A stretch of 64,000 bases of DNA, from positions 372,001-436,000 of the forward strand of contig NZ_BNAY01000001.1 in assembly GCF_014654365.1 (NCBI RefSeq), given 5' to 3'. Each line of letters starts with the position of its first letter. Within the stretch, counting starts at the first letter, position 1. The position numbers and the translations under genes were made by a program. The notes beneath the pieces were generated by a model. That model did not search any database and was not told the DNA's origin. It saw only the letters and a program-made list of their open reading frames with translations. Origin of the DNA: Amycolatopsis oliviviridis (GTDB lineage: Bacteria > Actinomycetota > Actinomycetes > Mycobacteriales > Pseudonocardiaceae). Positions 26,115 through 35,132 of the stretch are shown piece by piece.

Positions 26115-26703
26115 ACACTCCGTCGAGCCGGTAGTCGACGATCTCCGCCGCCCGCTCCGCGGTGTAAGCGTCGACCATGATCGCCGTGACGAGGCCGGCC
26201 GACATCGTCGCGAGCGAGTCTGCCTCCAGCCGGGGGTCGAGGCGGGCCGGGACGTCGCCTTTCTCCTGGGCTTTCCGGAGAAGGTCGGCGACCGCGTTGA
26301 CCAGGTGGGGCAGTAGTGGTTCCTGGTCTGGATCCTGGCTTCCGCGTGTGACGTCGACGGCGAAGTAGGCGATCTGGACGGCCGCCAGCCTGCGGTCGCG
26401 TTCACCTTCCGGCAGTACCGCGGTGAGGTAGGCGCGCACGATGGTGCGCTCGTCCTCGGTCTTCATCGCCTCGCCGACGGTCTTCCCGGCGTTCTCCGCC
26501 GTCAGTTCGACCATCCGGCGCCAGGCGAAGCGCAGCATCTCCTCCTTGGTCGGGAAGTAGTACTGGACCAGGTTCATCGAGATGCCCGCCTCGGCGGCCA
26601 CCGCGCGCAGGGTGACGGCCTGGAGGCCTTGGGCGGCGGCGATCCGGAAGAGCGCCTCCGCGATCCCGCGCCTGCGCTCCTGATGATCGACACGTTTCGG
26701 CAC
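26098..26703 (-). CDS. TetR-family regulator controlling the adjacent hydrolase
   Basis: A 201-residue repressor starting at GTG 26703. The HTH is near residues 30-60 (AVAAEAGISMNLVQYYFPTKEEML), of the subtype with BetI-like C-terminal domain. It is divergent from the alpha/beta hydrolase at 26793, and the intergenic DNA contains a perfect 10-2-10 palindrome, its likely operator. The inducer is unknown. Confidence 0.88.
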   Translation of the reverse strand: MPKRVDHQERRRGIAEALFRIAAAQGLQAVTLRAVAAEAGISMNLVQYYFPTKEEMLRFAWRRMVELTAENAGKTVGEAMKTEDERTIVRAYLTAVLPEGERDRRLAAVQIAYFAVDVTRGSQDPDQEPLLPHLVNAVADLLRKAQEKGDVPARLDPRLEADSLATMSAGLVTAIMVDAYTAERAAEIVDYRLDGVFTGGR

Positions 26704-26753
26704 GCGGTCACTCTGCCATGTCGTCGAGGGGTGGTCGAAGCGGCCACGCCCTG

Positions 26754-26775
26754 TTATGGTGCAAGTGCACCATAA
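26754..26775. promoter_or_regulatory. Perfect palindromic TetR operator
   Basis: Arms TTATGGTGCA (26754-26763) and its exact inverse (26766-26775) flank AG. It is 18 bases upstream of the hydrolase start and about 50 bases upstream of the TetR start, so one bound repressor could control both genes. Confidence 0.8.
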
Positions 26776-26792
26776 AACTTCGAGGAGGTCTC

Positions 26793-27665
26793 ATGTTGGG
26801 GGAGTTCACCGACAAGAAGGCGGCACTGCGTTTTTCCGCCACCTATGACGCGATCCTGAGGAAATGGCCGGTTCCCGCCGAGGAACTGAACGTCGAGACG
26901 AGATTCGGCCCGACGCGTGTCCGGCGTTGCGGTCCCGAGGGCGGCCCGCCGATCGTGCTGCTGTCCGGTGGCATGGGCACGTCACTGTCGTGGTACCCGC
27001 ACATCGCCGAACTCGCCGCCCGGTACCGGGTTCACGCCGTTGACTCGATCGGCGAACCGGGCCGGTCGGTCCAGACCGCTCCCATCGAGTCCGTTGAGGA
27101 TTGCGCGGACTGGCTCGCGGAGGTCATCGACGGGGTGCTGGCGGGAACCGGCCACGAAAAGGCTTATCTAGCCGGTGTTTCGCGAGGTGGCTGGCTCGCG
27201 TTGAATCTCGCGTCGCGGTCGACCGAACGGATCGCCGGCGTGGTCACTTTCGAAGCCGCGGGGTTCGGCGTGATCGGCCGCAGCTTCATCTGGTGGAGCT
27301 TCCGGGAGATCTTCCGCTGGTTCCTGCCCCGTTGGCTCCTGCGGCTGGTGGCCTCGGGAGATCCGGATGTCCGGCACACCGTGCGGCCCCTGCTTTTCAG
27401 TGCGCTCAAGTACAAACAGCGGCTCCCCGAGATGCACCTGTTCAGCGACGACGAGTTGTACTCGATCGATGTGCCGACGCGGATCGTCGTCGCCGAACGC
27501 AGTTCCATCCTCGACAGTCGTGCGGTGGCGGCCAGGCTTGGGTCACTGAGCCCGCACCTCCGCGTCGAGGTCGTGCCCAAGACCACTCACGGACTCTCCT
27601 TGGAGAAACCGGACCTGGTCACCGCCCGGATTCTCGAAGCGGTGCCGGTCAAGCCCGGGGTGTGA
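26793..27665 (+). CDS. Alpha/beta-fold hydrolase
   Basis: A 290-residue protein starting at ATG 26793 with GAGGAGG eight bases upstream. The nucleophile elbow is GVSRGG (Ser130), the oxyanion-type loop is LLSGGMGTS, and the catalytic His is in TTHGLSLE near the C-terminus. A hydrophobic, Trp-rich lid section (about 170-200) suggests a bulky or lipophilic ester substrate. It is likely repressed by the divergent TetR protein through the palindromic operator. The 3' end overlaps the convergent TIGR03086 gene by 17 bases. Confidence 0.85.
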   Translation: MLGEFTDKKAALRFSATYDAILRKWPVPAEELNVETRFGPTRVRRCGPEGGPPIVLLSGGMGTSLSWYPHIAELAARYRVHAVDSIGEPGRSVQTAPIESVEDCADWLAEVIDGVLAGTGHEKAYLAGVSRGGWLALNLASRSTERIAGVVTFEAAGFGVIGRSFIWWSFREIFRWFLPRWLLRLVASGDPDVRHTVRPLLFSALKYKQRLPEMHLFSDDELYSIDVPTRIVVAERSSILDSRAVAARLGSLSPHLRVEVVPKTTHGLSLEKPDLVTARILEAVPVKPGV

Positions 27666-28263
27666 CGTCCGGCCACGACGGTGAGCGGCCGAGCAGGGCG
27701 ACGATCGTGTCCAAATCGGACGGTCCCGTCGCGTCCACGGCCGGGCCGAAGGCGGCGCCCGGCGCTGTCCGGTTCCGGCCGTCCGGGATCGATTCGGCGA
27801 ACTTCAGTCCCGCATCGAGCACCTCCTGCTCGAACTTCACCGGCAGACCGAGGGTCTTGGCCACGTCCCAGGAGTGCACCAGGTAGTCCACGAAATGGAA
27901 GCCGAGAGCCTGCTCGGCGGTGAAGGTGACTTCGGTGGAGAACTCGGGAAGTGCGAACTTCCGGTCGGCGAGATCGTGGGGGACGAACGCGTTCAGCACC
28001 CGGTTGACCGACGCGCGATAGGTCTCGATCGGGTCGTCGCCCAGCGGGAGCAGACGCCAGTGGCCGAGATCGCTTTCGCCGTCGGCCGCGGCGGCGAAGC
28101 CGTGGTGCTGGGTGGCCATGTGCGCCAGCAGGCCGTGCAGGGTCCAGGCGCTGCACGGGGTCGGTTTGGTCAGGTCCGCCGGGGTGATCTCGGCGACGAG
28201 ATCCAGGCTCGTCCGGGTCACGGTGGCGTCGAGGATGCGGAGTTCATCAATAGGCATGCGCAT
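27649..28263 (-). CDS. TIGR03086-family (DinB-like) metal-binding protein
   Basis: A 204-residue protein with a four-helix DinB-like fold. Likely metal ligands are His in LLAHMATQHHGF and the paired His in GFHFVDYLVHSWD, typical of the TIGR03086 group related to mycothiol-dependent maleylpyruvate isomerase. It may be a mycothiol-linked detoxification enzyme, but no reaction is established. Starts at 28263 or two codons later (28257). It is divergent from the MarR gene; an inverted TAGGCA/TGCCTA pair (28251-28256, 28276-28281) lies at the start region. Confidence 0.8.
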   Translation of the reverse strand: MRMPIDELRILDATVTRTSLDLVAEITPADLTKPTPCSAWTLHGLLAHMATQHHGFAAAADGESDLGHWRLLPLGDDPIETYRASVNRVLNAFVPHDLADRKFALPEFSTEVTFTAEQALGFHFVDYLVHSWDVAKTLGLPVKFEQEVLDAGLKFAESIPDGRNRTAPGAAFGPAVDATGPSDLDTIVALLGRSPSWPDVTPRA

Positions 28264-28327
28264 ATCATCTACATGTGCCTACGAGTTCGTCAACCGGCTT
28301 CGCGACTTCGGTCGGTATGGTCTGCGC

Positions 28328-28756
28328 ATGGCGGAGCAAGGGAGGCCGGATCTCGCGGCGATGCTCGGCGGGCTGATGCGCAGGCTGATGAACGCCGAGA
28401 CGCCGGTGCTGGCCGAGCACGGGTTGACGATGTGGGGCTACGTGGTGCTGAGCGCCCTCGACGACGGGCCCGTCCGCACGCAGGCCGCGCTCGCCAAAGC
28501 GATCGGCGCGGACAAGACCCGGATCATCGGCACCCTCGACACGCTCCAGGGGGACGGCCTGATCACGCGGGAGCCGGACCCGAAGGATCGCCGGGTCCGG
28601 CTGCTGGGGATCACCGGCGCCGGCAGCGCCGCGCGGAGGTCGGCCCAGGCGCGGATCCAGGAGCAGGAGGAACGTCTGCTCGAACAGCTTCCCGCCGCCG
28701 ACCGCAAGGCGTTCCTCCGTGCCGCGCTCGCGCTTTCCGAAGCGCGCTGGCCATAA
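28328..28756 (+). CDS. MarR-family transcriptional regulator
   Basis: A 142-residue regulator taken from ATG 28328; the upstream open frame has no better start. The winged helix includes QAALAKAIGADKTRIIGTLDTLQGDGLI and the wing motif EPDPKDRRVRLL, both diagnostic of MarR. The N- and C-terminal helices form the dimer. It may control the divergent TIGR03086 gene. No ligand can be inferred. Confidence 0.87.
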   Translation: MAEQGRPDLAAMLGGLMRRLMNAETPVLAEHGLTMWGYVVLSALDDGPVRTQAALAKAIGADKTRIIGTLDTLQGDGLITREPDPKDRRVRLLGITGAGSAARRSAQARIQEQEERLLEQLPAADRKAFLRAALALSEARWP

Positions 28757-28770
28757 GCCCGGACGCGGGA

Positions 28771-29394
28771 TCAGCGCAGGACTTCGGTGACCATGCCCGG
28801 CGGGTAGTCCGATGGCGAGCGGCGCCACCACGCCCCGAAAGCCTGAGCCAGCCGCCGCGGCACCTGGACCTGCGCGCCGCCCCCGTGGAAGTCGATCGTC
28901 ACCAGTACGCCCTCGATGTCCGCGGAGCTCCAGGGGATTCGCCGGACCAGCTTCGCGTAATCGGCGCTCGCGGACACGAACGTGACCACCTTCGTCGCGC
29001 CGACCCGCCGGGCTTCCCCGAGGACGGCGTCTTCGAGGACGCCGGACGGCCAGTCGCTCAGCTTCAGCTTCCGGTCGTAGTAAGAGATCGGCTCGTCCGC
29101 GCGCAGGATTCCGTAGCCACCGCTGAGGATCAGCGTCCGCCCGTTCCGGACCGCCTCGCCCAGCTCGCTGCCGACGTTCCGGTAGAAGTTGCCGCTGTAG
29201 CGGAGCCAGGCGGGCCGCAGTCCGCCGTTGTCGACCTTGGACCGCGCCAGGACTTCGGCTCGTGCGCGAAGCATCGGTTCCGGCCAGGCCGCGTTGATTT
29301 CGCCGGACGCGTCGCCGCCCCGATTCTTGCCCTTCGAACAGCCGAGGATCGTCAGTGCCTCGCGTGGATTCATCGCGTCCAGGACGGTTTTCAC
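28771..29394 (-). CDS. YaaA/DUF6884-like protein
   Basis: A 207-residue soluble protein. The opening ILGCSKGKN, the Y-SGNFYR segment, the LILSGGYGILRADEPISYYD block and the later VTFVSASADYAKL match the general plan of DUF6884 and the YaaA peroxide-stress family. In E. coli YaaA limits free iron after H2O2 stress; whether this protein does so is unknown. Start at GTG 29394 or ATG 29373; neither has a clear ribosome site. Confidence 0.62.
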   Translation of the reverse strand: MKTVLDAMNPREALTILGCSKGKNRGGDASGEINAAWPEPMLRARAEVLARSKVDNGGLRPAWLRYSGNFYRNVGSELGEAVRNGRTLILSGGYGILRADEPISYYDRKLKLSDWPSGVLEDAVLGEARRVGATKVVTFVSASADYAKLVRRIPWSSADIEGVLVTIDFHGGGAQVQVPRRLAQAFGAWWRRSPSDYPPGMVTEVLR

Positions 29395-29407
29395 CGGAAG
29401 GACGGTA

Positions 29408-30523
29408 TCAGTGGAACCAGGCCGAACCGTTGCCCTTCGGCGTCGGGAGCATGCCGTGACTGGGCGGCCACAGCACCGCCGTCGGCACCTGCTTCAGCTG
29501 AGCGCGCAGGGAATTGACGGGCAGTGGCCGCTTCCGGGTGAGCATGGTCGTCGTCCGCGGATGCAGGTCCACGAACGGATAAGTGGTGTGGAGCGCGCCG
29601 AGCCGCCGTTCGAGACGCAGGCTGCGCTCGGTCAGGTCGGCCGATCCCAGCGCGGGCTGGACGAGCAGGAATTCGGCGTTGCCGAGCCGGACCGCCCGGT
29701 CGAGCGGGCGGAGATCCTCGCGGATCAGATCCGCGATGTTCTGCTCGGTGTGCATCTTGACCCGGTTGCCGTGGCGCCGCCCGACCTCGTCGAGGTCGTC
29801 GACGGTGATCAGGATCAGGCCGAGCGGGACGGTGTCGGTCGACGCGCCCAGCCAGCCCGAGATCCCGGCCATGGTCGCCAATCCGGTGTCGGGATCGGTC
29901 GCGAGGGCCGGTTCCTCCGGTTTCATCGGCGCTTGCCGCTCCAGCCGGCCCGCGAGATGGCGCAAAGCCGCTTCCGCGCGGTTCTCCACCGGCGCCGCCG
30001 CGGGGGTCGTCACGCTCTTCAAGACCTCGTCGATCTTGATCCGCGCGGTCGGCGGCAGCCGGTCGCCGAGTGCGTCGCGCAGCCGGACGACCTCGGCGTA
30101 GGCCTCGTCACGGCGGAAACCCCAGCGGCCTTGGAACTGCCGTGCCGCTTCGACGGAGGTCGCCGACGGGTCGACGTCGTCGAGATCCTGCGCGACGACC
30201 GAGCCGCCGAAGGTCGGGGTGAGCACCGCGACCGACCATTCGCGAGCGAGGTTCTCCTCGGCGCGCAACAGCACCGGGGTCACGCCGTGCGGCAGGTCCG
30301 GGCGCCCGGAGTCGACCATGCCGACGACGGTCACGGCCGCGCGCCGGGCGATCCTGGCGTAGACCTCGCGTTCCCGCTCGAAGTAGGGCAGGCGCTGGAA
30401 GAGCGCGAGGACGACCATGTTCTCGTCGGTGCCTTCGGCGAGCGCGGCTCTCTCGACAGCGTGTGAAGCGATCACGAGCGCGCGTTTCGACAGCACGCCG
30501 GCGCGTGCTTCTCCGTCGGTCAT
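29408..30523 (-). CDS. DICT sensory domain protein with degenerate GGDEF domain
   Basis: A 371-residue protein starting at ATG 30523. Residues ~10-115 form a DICT domain (SKRALVIASHAVERAAL ... VLALFQRLPYFERE), a sensory module named from diguanylate cyclases and two-component systems. Residues ~210-330 resemble a GGDEF fold (DPDTGLATMAGISGWL), but the active-site loop reads RLGNAEFLLVQP instead of GGDEF. It is probably not a cyclase and may serve as a c-di-GMP or light/redox sensor. It is divergent from the SNF2 helicase operon. Confidence 0.8.
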   Translation of the reverse strand: MTDGEARAGVLSKRALVIASHAVERAALAEGTDENMVVLALFQRLPYFEREREVYARIARRAAVTVVGMVDSGRPDLPHGVTPVLLRAEENLAREWSVAVLTPTFGGSVVAQDLDDVDPSATSVEAARQFQGRWGFRRDEAYAEVVRLRDALGDRLPPTARIKIDEVLKSVTTPAAAPVENRAEAALRHLAGRLERQAPMKPEEPALATDPDTGLATMAGISGWLGASTDTVPLGLILITVDDLDEVGRRHGNRVKMHTEQNIADLIREDLRPLDRAVRLGNAEFLLVQPALGSADLTERSLRLERRLGALHTTYPFVDLHPRTTTMLTRKRPLPVNSLRAQLKQVPTAVLWPPSHGMLPTPKGNGSAWFH

Positions 30524-30668
30524 CAAGTGATCGCTTCCATGTGGGGACTAGCTCATCAGGCTAGAAGAGCAGGGCATCTCCGCCTAGCTACACGATGGTG
30601 TGACCCTCGCTGACCGGACGCTGATCGGCGCCGGGCATGCTGGAGGGACAGACCGCGAAAGGGGGACC

Positions 30669-33668
30669 ATGACGCCACTCGTCGTGCACGGGCTGTGGTC
30701 CCGTGGCCGCGGGATCGTGCTGTGGGGCGAACACGGCGACCGGCCGGCGACGACATCGATGCGGCCGTCGAGCGCGGCCCGGCCGCATCCGTTCGCCGCG
30801 TCGGTCGCGGATCTGACCGCGCTGCACCCCGGCAAGCCGGCGTCGGCCGTCCTGCTGTTGCCGTCGCGGCGCGGTGGTCCGGTCGCCTCGCCCGAACTCG
30901 GCTCACGCGGCAGGCCGCAGCAGCAGGAACTCACGCTGGAACCCTGGTCGGTACCGGCGCTCCTGATCGACCCCTCCGAGCTCGGAGACCTGGCCGACAC
31001 GGTCGGCTACGGCACTTCCGTCCGCCACCTCCGCGCCGTCGTCCGGCTGGCGGACGACCTGGTGCGGCGCGGCCGGGTGCTCCCCACACTCGTGCGGAAC
31101 GAGATCGTGGCGCGGGCGCGCTGGCGGCCGGTGGCCCGGGGCGGCGACGCGGTCAGGCTTCGCGCCCTGATCGCGGCCACCCCGCCGGTCGGACGGGCCG
31201 AACACCCCGGACCGGCTCCGGCGGCGCTCGTCACCGACGCGCTCCACACGCTGGTCGACGCCGCCGTCCGCGATCGGCTGGCGGCCGCCGGTCACGCCAC
31301 GGAGAGCGACGGGCGCGAAGGGCCGTTCGGATCGTGGCTTCACGCGCTCAAGAGCGCCGACGACCGGATCGGCCAAGCGCCGGGACGCATGGGGATCGTC
31401 GCCGAAGGTATCGCGGCGTGGGACGAGGTCGGCGACACCGACCTCACCGAGGGCACGGTCTGCTTCCGGCTCGACGAGGTCCCCACGCTGTACGGGCCGG
31501 TCGACGACCCGGACGACCAGACCGGCGACGGAACCAAGTGGCAGCTGCGTTTCCTCCTGCGTTCCGCGGCCGATCCCAGCCTCCTGCTCCCGGCCGAAGA
31601 CGTCTGGTCCGGCAAGGCGGGCGCGAAGTTCACCGACCCCGAAGGCCTGTTCACCGCCGAGCTGGAGCGAGCCGCGGGAGTGCTGCCGCTGCTCGGCCCG
31701 GCGGTCGAGGCCGGGAAGCCGGGCATCTACGACCTCACCGTCGCCGAGACCGTGGAGTTCCTCGACGGCGGCGCGGAACAGCTGACCGCGGCCGGCTTCG
31801 ACGTCCAGCTCCCGGCGAGCTGGGGTGGCAGGCGGAAGCTCGCGCTCAAGCTGTCCGTCCGCGGCGCACCCGTCGACCAGGCCGCGGTGCACCGGCTCGG
31901 CCGTCATCAGCTCGCCTCCTACCGCTGGGCGCTCGCCGTCGGCGAGGACGCCCTGACCGACGAAGAACTCGCCGGGCTCGCCGCCGCGAAGTCGTCGCTG
32001 GTGCGGCTGCGCGGCCGCTGGGTGAGCGTGGACCCCGAACTGCTGCGCGCCGGTCTCGAATACCTCCGCCGCGACCCGGACCGCGAGAAACCGCCGCTGC
32101 CCACGTCCGCCGACCTGCTGGCCCTGCTCCGCGGCGGCTTCGAAACGCCGCTGCCGGTCACCGAAGTCACCACCGACGGCTGGATCGACGACTTCCTCGC
32201 CGGACGGGTCCAGCGCACCATCGAGCCGGTCGAGCCGCCGCCGACGTTCCTGGCGACCCTGCGGCCCTACCAGAACCGTGGTGTCGCCTGGCTTTCGTTC
32301 ATGGCGTCCATCGGGCTCGGTGACTGCCTCGCCGACGACATGGGGCTCGGCAAGACCGTCCAGCTGCTCGCGCTCGAAGCCATCGAGCGGGCACAAGGTG
32401 AGACCGGGCCGACGTTGCTCGTCTGCCCGATGTCGCTGCTCGGGACCTGGCAGCGCGAAGCGGCCAAGTTCGCGCCGGAGCTGCGCGTGCGCATCCATCA
32501 CGGTGCCGACCGTGGTCACGCGCGCGCCGAGGGCGCGGATCTCGTCGTCACCACCTACTCGACGGCCGCCCGTGACGCGGACGAGCTCGCGGGCATCCGA
32601 TGGCACCGGCTCGTGCTCGACGAGGCGCAGGCGGTCAAGAACCAGAACACCGGGCCGGCGCAGGCTTTGCGGCGGATCCCCGCCGCTCACCGGGTCGCGC
32701 TCACGGGGACACCGGTGGAAAACCGGCTCGCCGATCTGTGGGCGCTCTCGGATCTGCTCAACCCCGGCGTCCTCGGTGGCAGGCAAGAGTTCCGCGAGCG
32801 GTTCGAAGTGCCCATCGAGCGCCGGGGCGATCTCGCCGCGGCCACCGAGCTGCGCCGCTTGACCCGGCCGTTCCTGTTACGGCGCCTCAAAACCGATCCC
32901 ACCGTGCTCGCCGACCTGCCCGAGAAGATCGAGATCCTCCAGGAATACCGCCTCACCCGCGAGCAGGTGACGCTGTACCGCGCGACCGTCGACGAGATGA
33001 TGACGAAGATCGCCGACAGCGCCGGGGTCAAACGGCGCGGCAACATCCTCGCGGCGATCACCAAGCTCAAGCAGATCTGCAACCACCCCGCGCATCTGCT
33101 GCACGACGGTTCGCCGATCGGAGTCCGGTCCGGCAAGGTCAACCGGCTCGAAGAACTCCTGGTGGAGATCCTGGATTCGGGCGACCGCGCGTTGTGCTTC
33201 ACCCAGTTCGCCGAGTTCGGGCATCTGCTGGTGCCGCATCTTTCGAACAGGCTGAACGTGAAGATCGCCTTCCTGCACGGCGGGTTGTCGCAGCGGCGCC
33301 GTGACTCGATCGTCGAGCATTTCCAGTCCGGTGAGGGCCCGTCGATCCTGCTCGCGTCGCTGAAGACCGGGGGAGCGGGATTGACGCTCACCGCGGCCAC
33401 GCACGTCCTGCATCTGGACCGGTGGTGGAATCCGGCGGTCGAGGACCAGGCCACCGACCGCGCCTTCCGCATCGGCCAGCGCAACAGTGTCCAGGTGCGG
33501 AAGTTCGTCTGCCCCGGCACCATCGAGGAACGGATCGACGCGGTCATCACGAAGAAGGAAGCGCTGGCCGACCTCGTCGTCACCGACGGGGAGGACTGGC
33601 TCACGGAGCTGTCCACCGACTCGTTGCGCGAGGTCTTCGCGCTGGGACGGGAGGCGGCCGATGACTGA
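30669..33668 (+). CDS. SNF2-family DNA helicase/translocase
   Basis: A 999-residue protein. ATG 30669 is preferred, with GGGGGA upstream. The N-terminal half (~1-530) is the SNF2-associated region of bacterial SNF2 proteins. The motor begins near residue 535: Walker A DDMGLGKT (Lys562), DEAQ box 651-654, TGTPVENR motif III, and the C-terminal helicase lobe with FLHGGLSQRRRD and DRWWNPAVEDQATDRAFRIGQ. Such ATPases translocate on duplex DNA and remodel bound proteins. The SWIM gene overlaps its stop by 8 bases, implying a joint complex. Confidence 0.93.
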   Translation: MTPLVVHGLWSRGRGIVLWGEHGDRPATTSMRPSSAARPHPFAASVADLTALHPGKPASAVLLLPSRRGGPVASPELGSRGRPQQQELTLEPWSVPALLIDPSELGDLADTVGYGTSVRHLRAVVRLADDLVRRGRVLPTLVRNEIVARARWRPVARGGDAVRLRALIAATPPVGRAEHPGPAPAALVTDALHTLVDAAVRDRLAAAGHATESDGREGPFGSWLHALKSADDRIGQAPGRMGIVAEGIAAWDEVGDTDLTEGTVCFRLDEVPTLYGPVDDPDDQTGDGTKWQLRFLLRSAADPSLLLPAEDVWSGKAGAKFTDPEGLFTAELERAAGVLPLLGPAVEAGKPGIYDLTVAETVEFLDGGAEQLTAAGFDVQLPASWGGRRKLALKLSVRGAPVDQAAVHRLGRHQLASYRWALAVGEDALTDEELAGLAAAKSSLVRLRGRWVSVDPELLRAGLEYLRRDPDREKPPLPTSADLLALLRGGFETPLPVTEVTTDGWIDDFLAGRVQRTIEPVEPPPTFLATLRPYQNRGVAWLSFMASIGLGDCLADDMGLGKTVQLLALEAIERAQGETGPTLLVCPMSLLGTWQREAAKFAPELRVRIHHGADRGHARAEGADLVVTTYSTAARDADELAGIRWHRLVLDEAQAVKNQNTGPAQALRRIPAAHRVALTGTPVENRLADLWALSDLLNPGVLGGRQEFRERFEVPIERRGDLAAATELRRLTRPFLLRRLKTDPTVLADLPEKIEILQEYRLTREQVTLYRATVDEMMTKIADSAGVKRRGNILAAITKLKQICNHPAHLLHDGSPIGVRSGKVNRLEELLVEILDSGDRALCFTQFAEFGHLLVPHLSNRLNVKIAFLHGGLSQRRRDSIVEHFQSGEGPSILLASLKTGGAGLTLTAATHVLHLDRWWNPAVEDQATDRAFRIGQRNSVQVRKFVCPGTIEERIDAVITKKEALADLVVTDGEDWLTELSTDSLREVFALGREAADD

Positions 33669-34362
33669 CGGATTCCGCCGGGCACTAGACGATCTCGGTG
33701 TCCACAAAGGACTCGTGCCGCCGTGCCGGGTCGACACCCTCACGATCGGGCCAGGCGCCGCCGTCGCCCGGGTCCGCGTGACGCGGCAACGGTTCTACGA
33801 CGTCCGCGTCGGGCTTCCGACGTTCGGCAAACAGGTGTGGACGGCGTTCGTCGCCGCGGTCGTCGCGGACGAGGCCACGACGACGGCTCTGCTCGACGGC
33901 CGGGTGCCGGATGGCATCGAAGGCATTTTCGCGGCGGAGCAGGTGCCGTTGTTCCCCGAGGCGGGATGGGAACTGTCGCTGGACTGCACCTGTCCGGGCA
34001 CTCGCGTCCCCTGCGACCACCTCGTCGCGGGCCTGATCGCCCTCGAAGAGGACGAAGATCCGTTCTCGATCTTCGCCCTCCGAGGGCGGGACCGCACGAC
34101 GTTGCTCGAAGAGATCGGACGGCAGGCGGGCGCCCGGGTGACGGCCCCGTCGGCGGAAGACGGGACGCCCGGCCTCGACGAGGTCATGGAGGACTTCTTC
34201 GGCTGGGGTCCGGCCGGGGACGTCACGAACACGCGACGCCCACCGGCCGGCGACCCGCTGGGACTGCTCGACGAGGTCCCGCCACTCAAGTCCACAGTGG
34301 ACGGAACCTCGGTGACCGATCTGCTGCGACCGCTCTACCGGTCGCTCACCGGTCAGGAGTGA
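33661..34362 (+). CDS. SWIM zinc-finger protein coupled to the SNF2 helicase
   Basis: A 233-residue protein whose ATG lies inside the SNF2 coding end. It has a canonical SWIM motif, Cys109-x-Cys111-x6-Cys118-x-His120 ([15 protein letters not shown]). The C-terminal ~80 residues are acidic and less ordered. SWIM partners of SNF2 proteins are thought to help DNA or protein targeting. Convergent overlap of 10 bases with the enoyl-CoA hydratase gene. Confidence 0.88.
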   Translation: MTDGFRRALDDLGVHKGLVPPCRVDTLTIGPGAAVARVRVTRQRFYDVRVGLPTFGKQVWTAFVAAVVADEATTTALLDGRVPDGIEGIFAAEQVPLFPEAGWELSLDCTCPGTRVPCDHLVAGLIALEEDEDPFSIFALRGRDRTTLLEEIGRQAGARVTAPSAEDGTPGLDEVMEDFFGWGPAGDVTNTRRPPAGDPLGLLDEVPPLKSTVDGTSVTDLLRPLYRSLTGQE

Positions 34363-35132
34363 AGGAACTTCGGCTCGCGCTTCTCGGTGAACGCGGCCAT
34401 CCCTTCCTTCTGGTCCTGGGTGGCGAAGGTGCCGTGGAACAGACGCCGTTCGAACCGGAGCCCGTCGGCCAGCCCGGACTCGAAAGCCTGGTTCACCGCC
34501 TCCTTGACCATCATCGCGGCGGGACGCGACATGCTCGCGATCTTCGCCGCGACCGCCAGGGCGTCGTCGAGCAGGCCTTCGGTGGGGACGACCCGGGAGA
34601 CGAGCCCGGACCGCTCGGCCTCGGCGGCGTCGATCATGCGGCCGGTGAGGCACAGGTCCATCGCCTTGGCCTTGCCGATCGCCCGGGTCAGCCGCTGGGA
34701 GCCGCCCATGCCGGGGATGACGCCGAGGGTGATCTCCGGCTGGCCGAACTTGGCGTTCTCGGCCGCGATCAGGACGTCGCACATCATGGCCAGTTCGCAG
34801 CCGCCGCCGAGCGCGTACCCGGAGACGGCGGCGATCAGCGGGACACGGACGCGGGAAAGCGCGTCCCAGCCCGCGAACCAGTCGGCCGCGTAGACGTCAC
34901 TGAACGACTGCGGCTGCATCTCCTTGATGTCCGCGCCGGCCGCGAAGGCCTTGGCGGAACCGGTGAGCACGATCGCGCCGACGTCGGGATCCTGGCCGAG
35001 TTCGGCTGCCGCGCCGGTGATCTCCCGCATGGCCCGCAGGTTCAGCGCGTTGAGCGCCTTGGGCCGGTCGAGCGTGATCAGGGCGACTCGGTCGAGGGGA
35101 CGCCCGACGGTGATGGTCTCGTAATCGCTCAT
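34353..35132 (-). CDS. Enoyl-CoA hydratase, last gene of the valine-degradation operon
   Basis: A 259-residue crotonase. ATG 35132 overlaps the mmsB stop by four bases. The oxyanion-hole blocks are [10 protein letters not shown] and [15 protein letters not shown]; catalytic glutamates are Glu113 and Glu133 ([14 protein letters not shown]). In valine breakdown it would hydrate methacrylyl-CoA to 3-hydroxyisobutyryl-CoA. Confidence 0.92.
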   Translation of the reverse strand: MSDYETITVGRPLDRVALITLDRPKALNALNLRAMREITGAAAELGQDPDVGAIVLTGSAKAFAAGADIKEMQPQSFSDVYAADWFAGWDALSRVRVPLIAAVSGYALGGGCELAMMCDVLIAAENAKFGQPEITLGVIPGMGGSQRLTRAIGKAKAMDLCLTGRMIDAAEAERSGLVSRVVPTEGLLDDALAVAAKIASMSRPAAMMVKEAVNQAFESGLADGLRFERRLFHGTFATQDQKEGMAAFTEKREPKFLHS

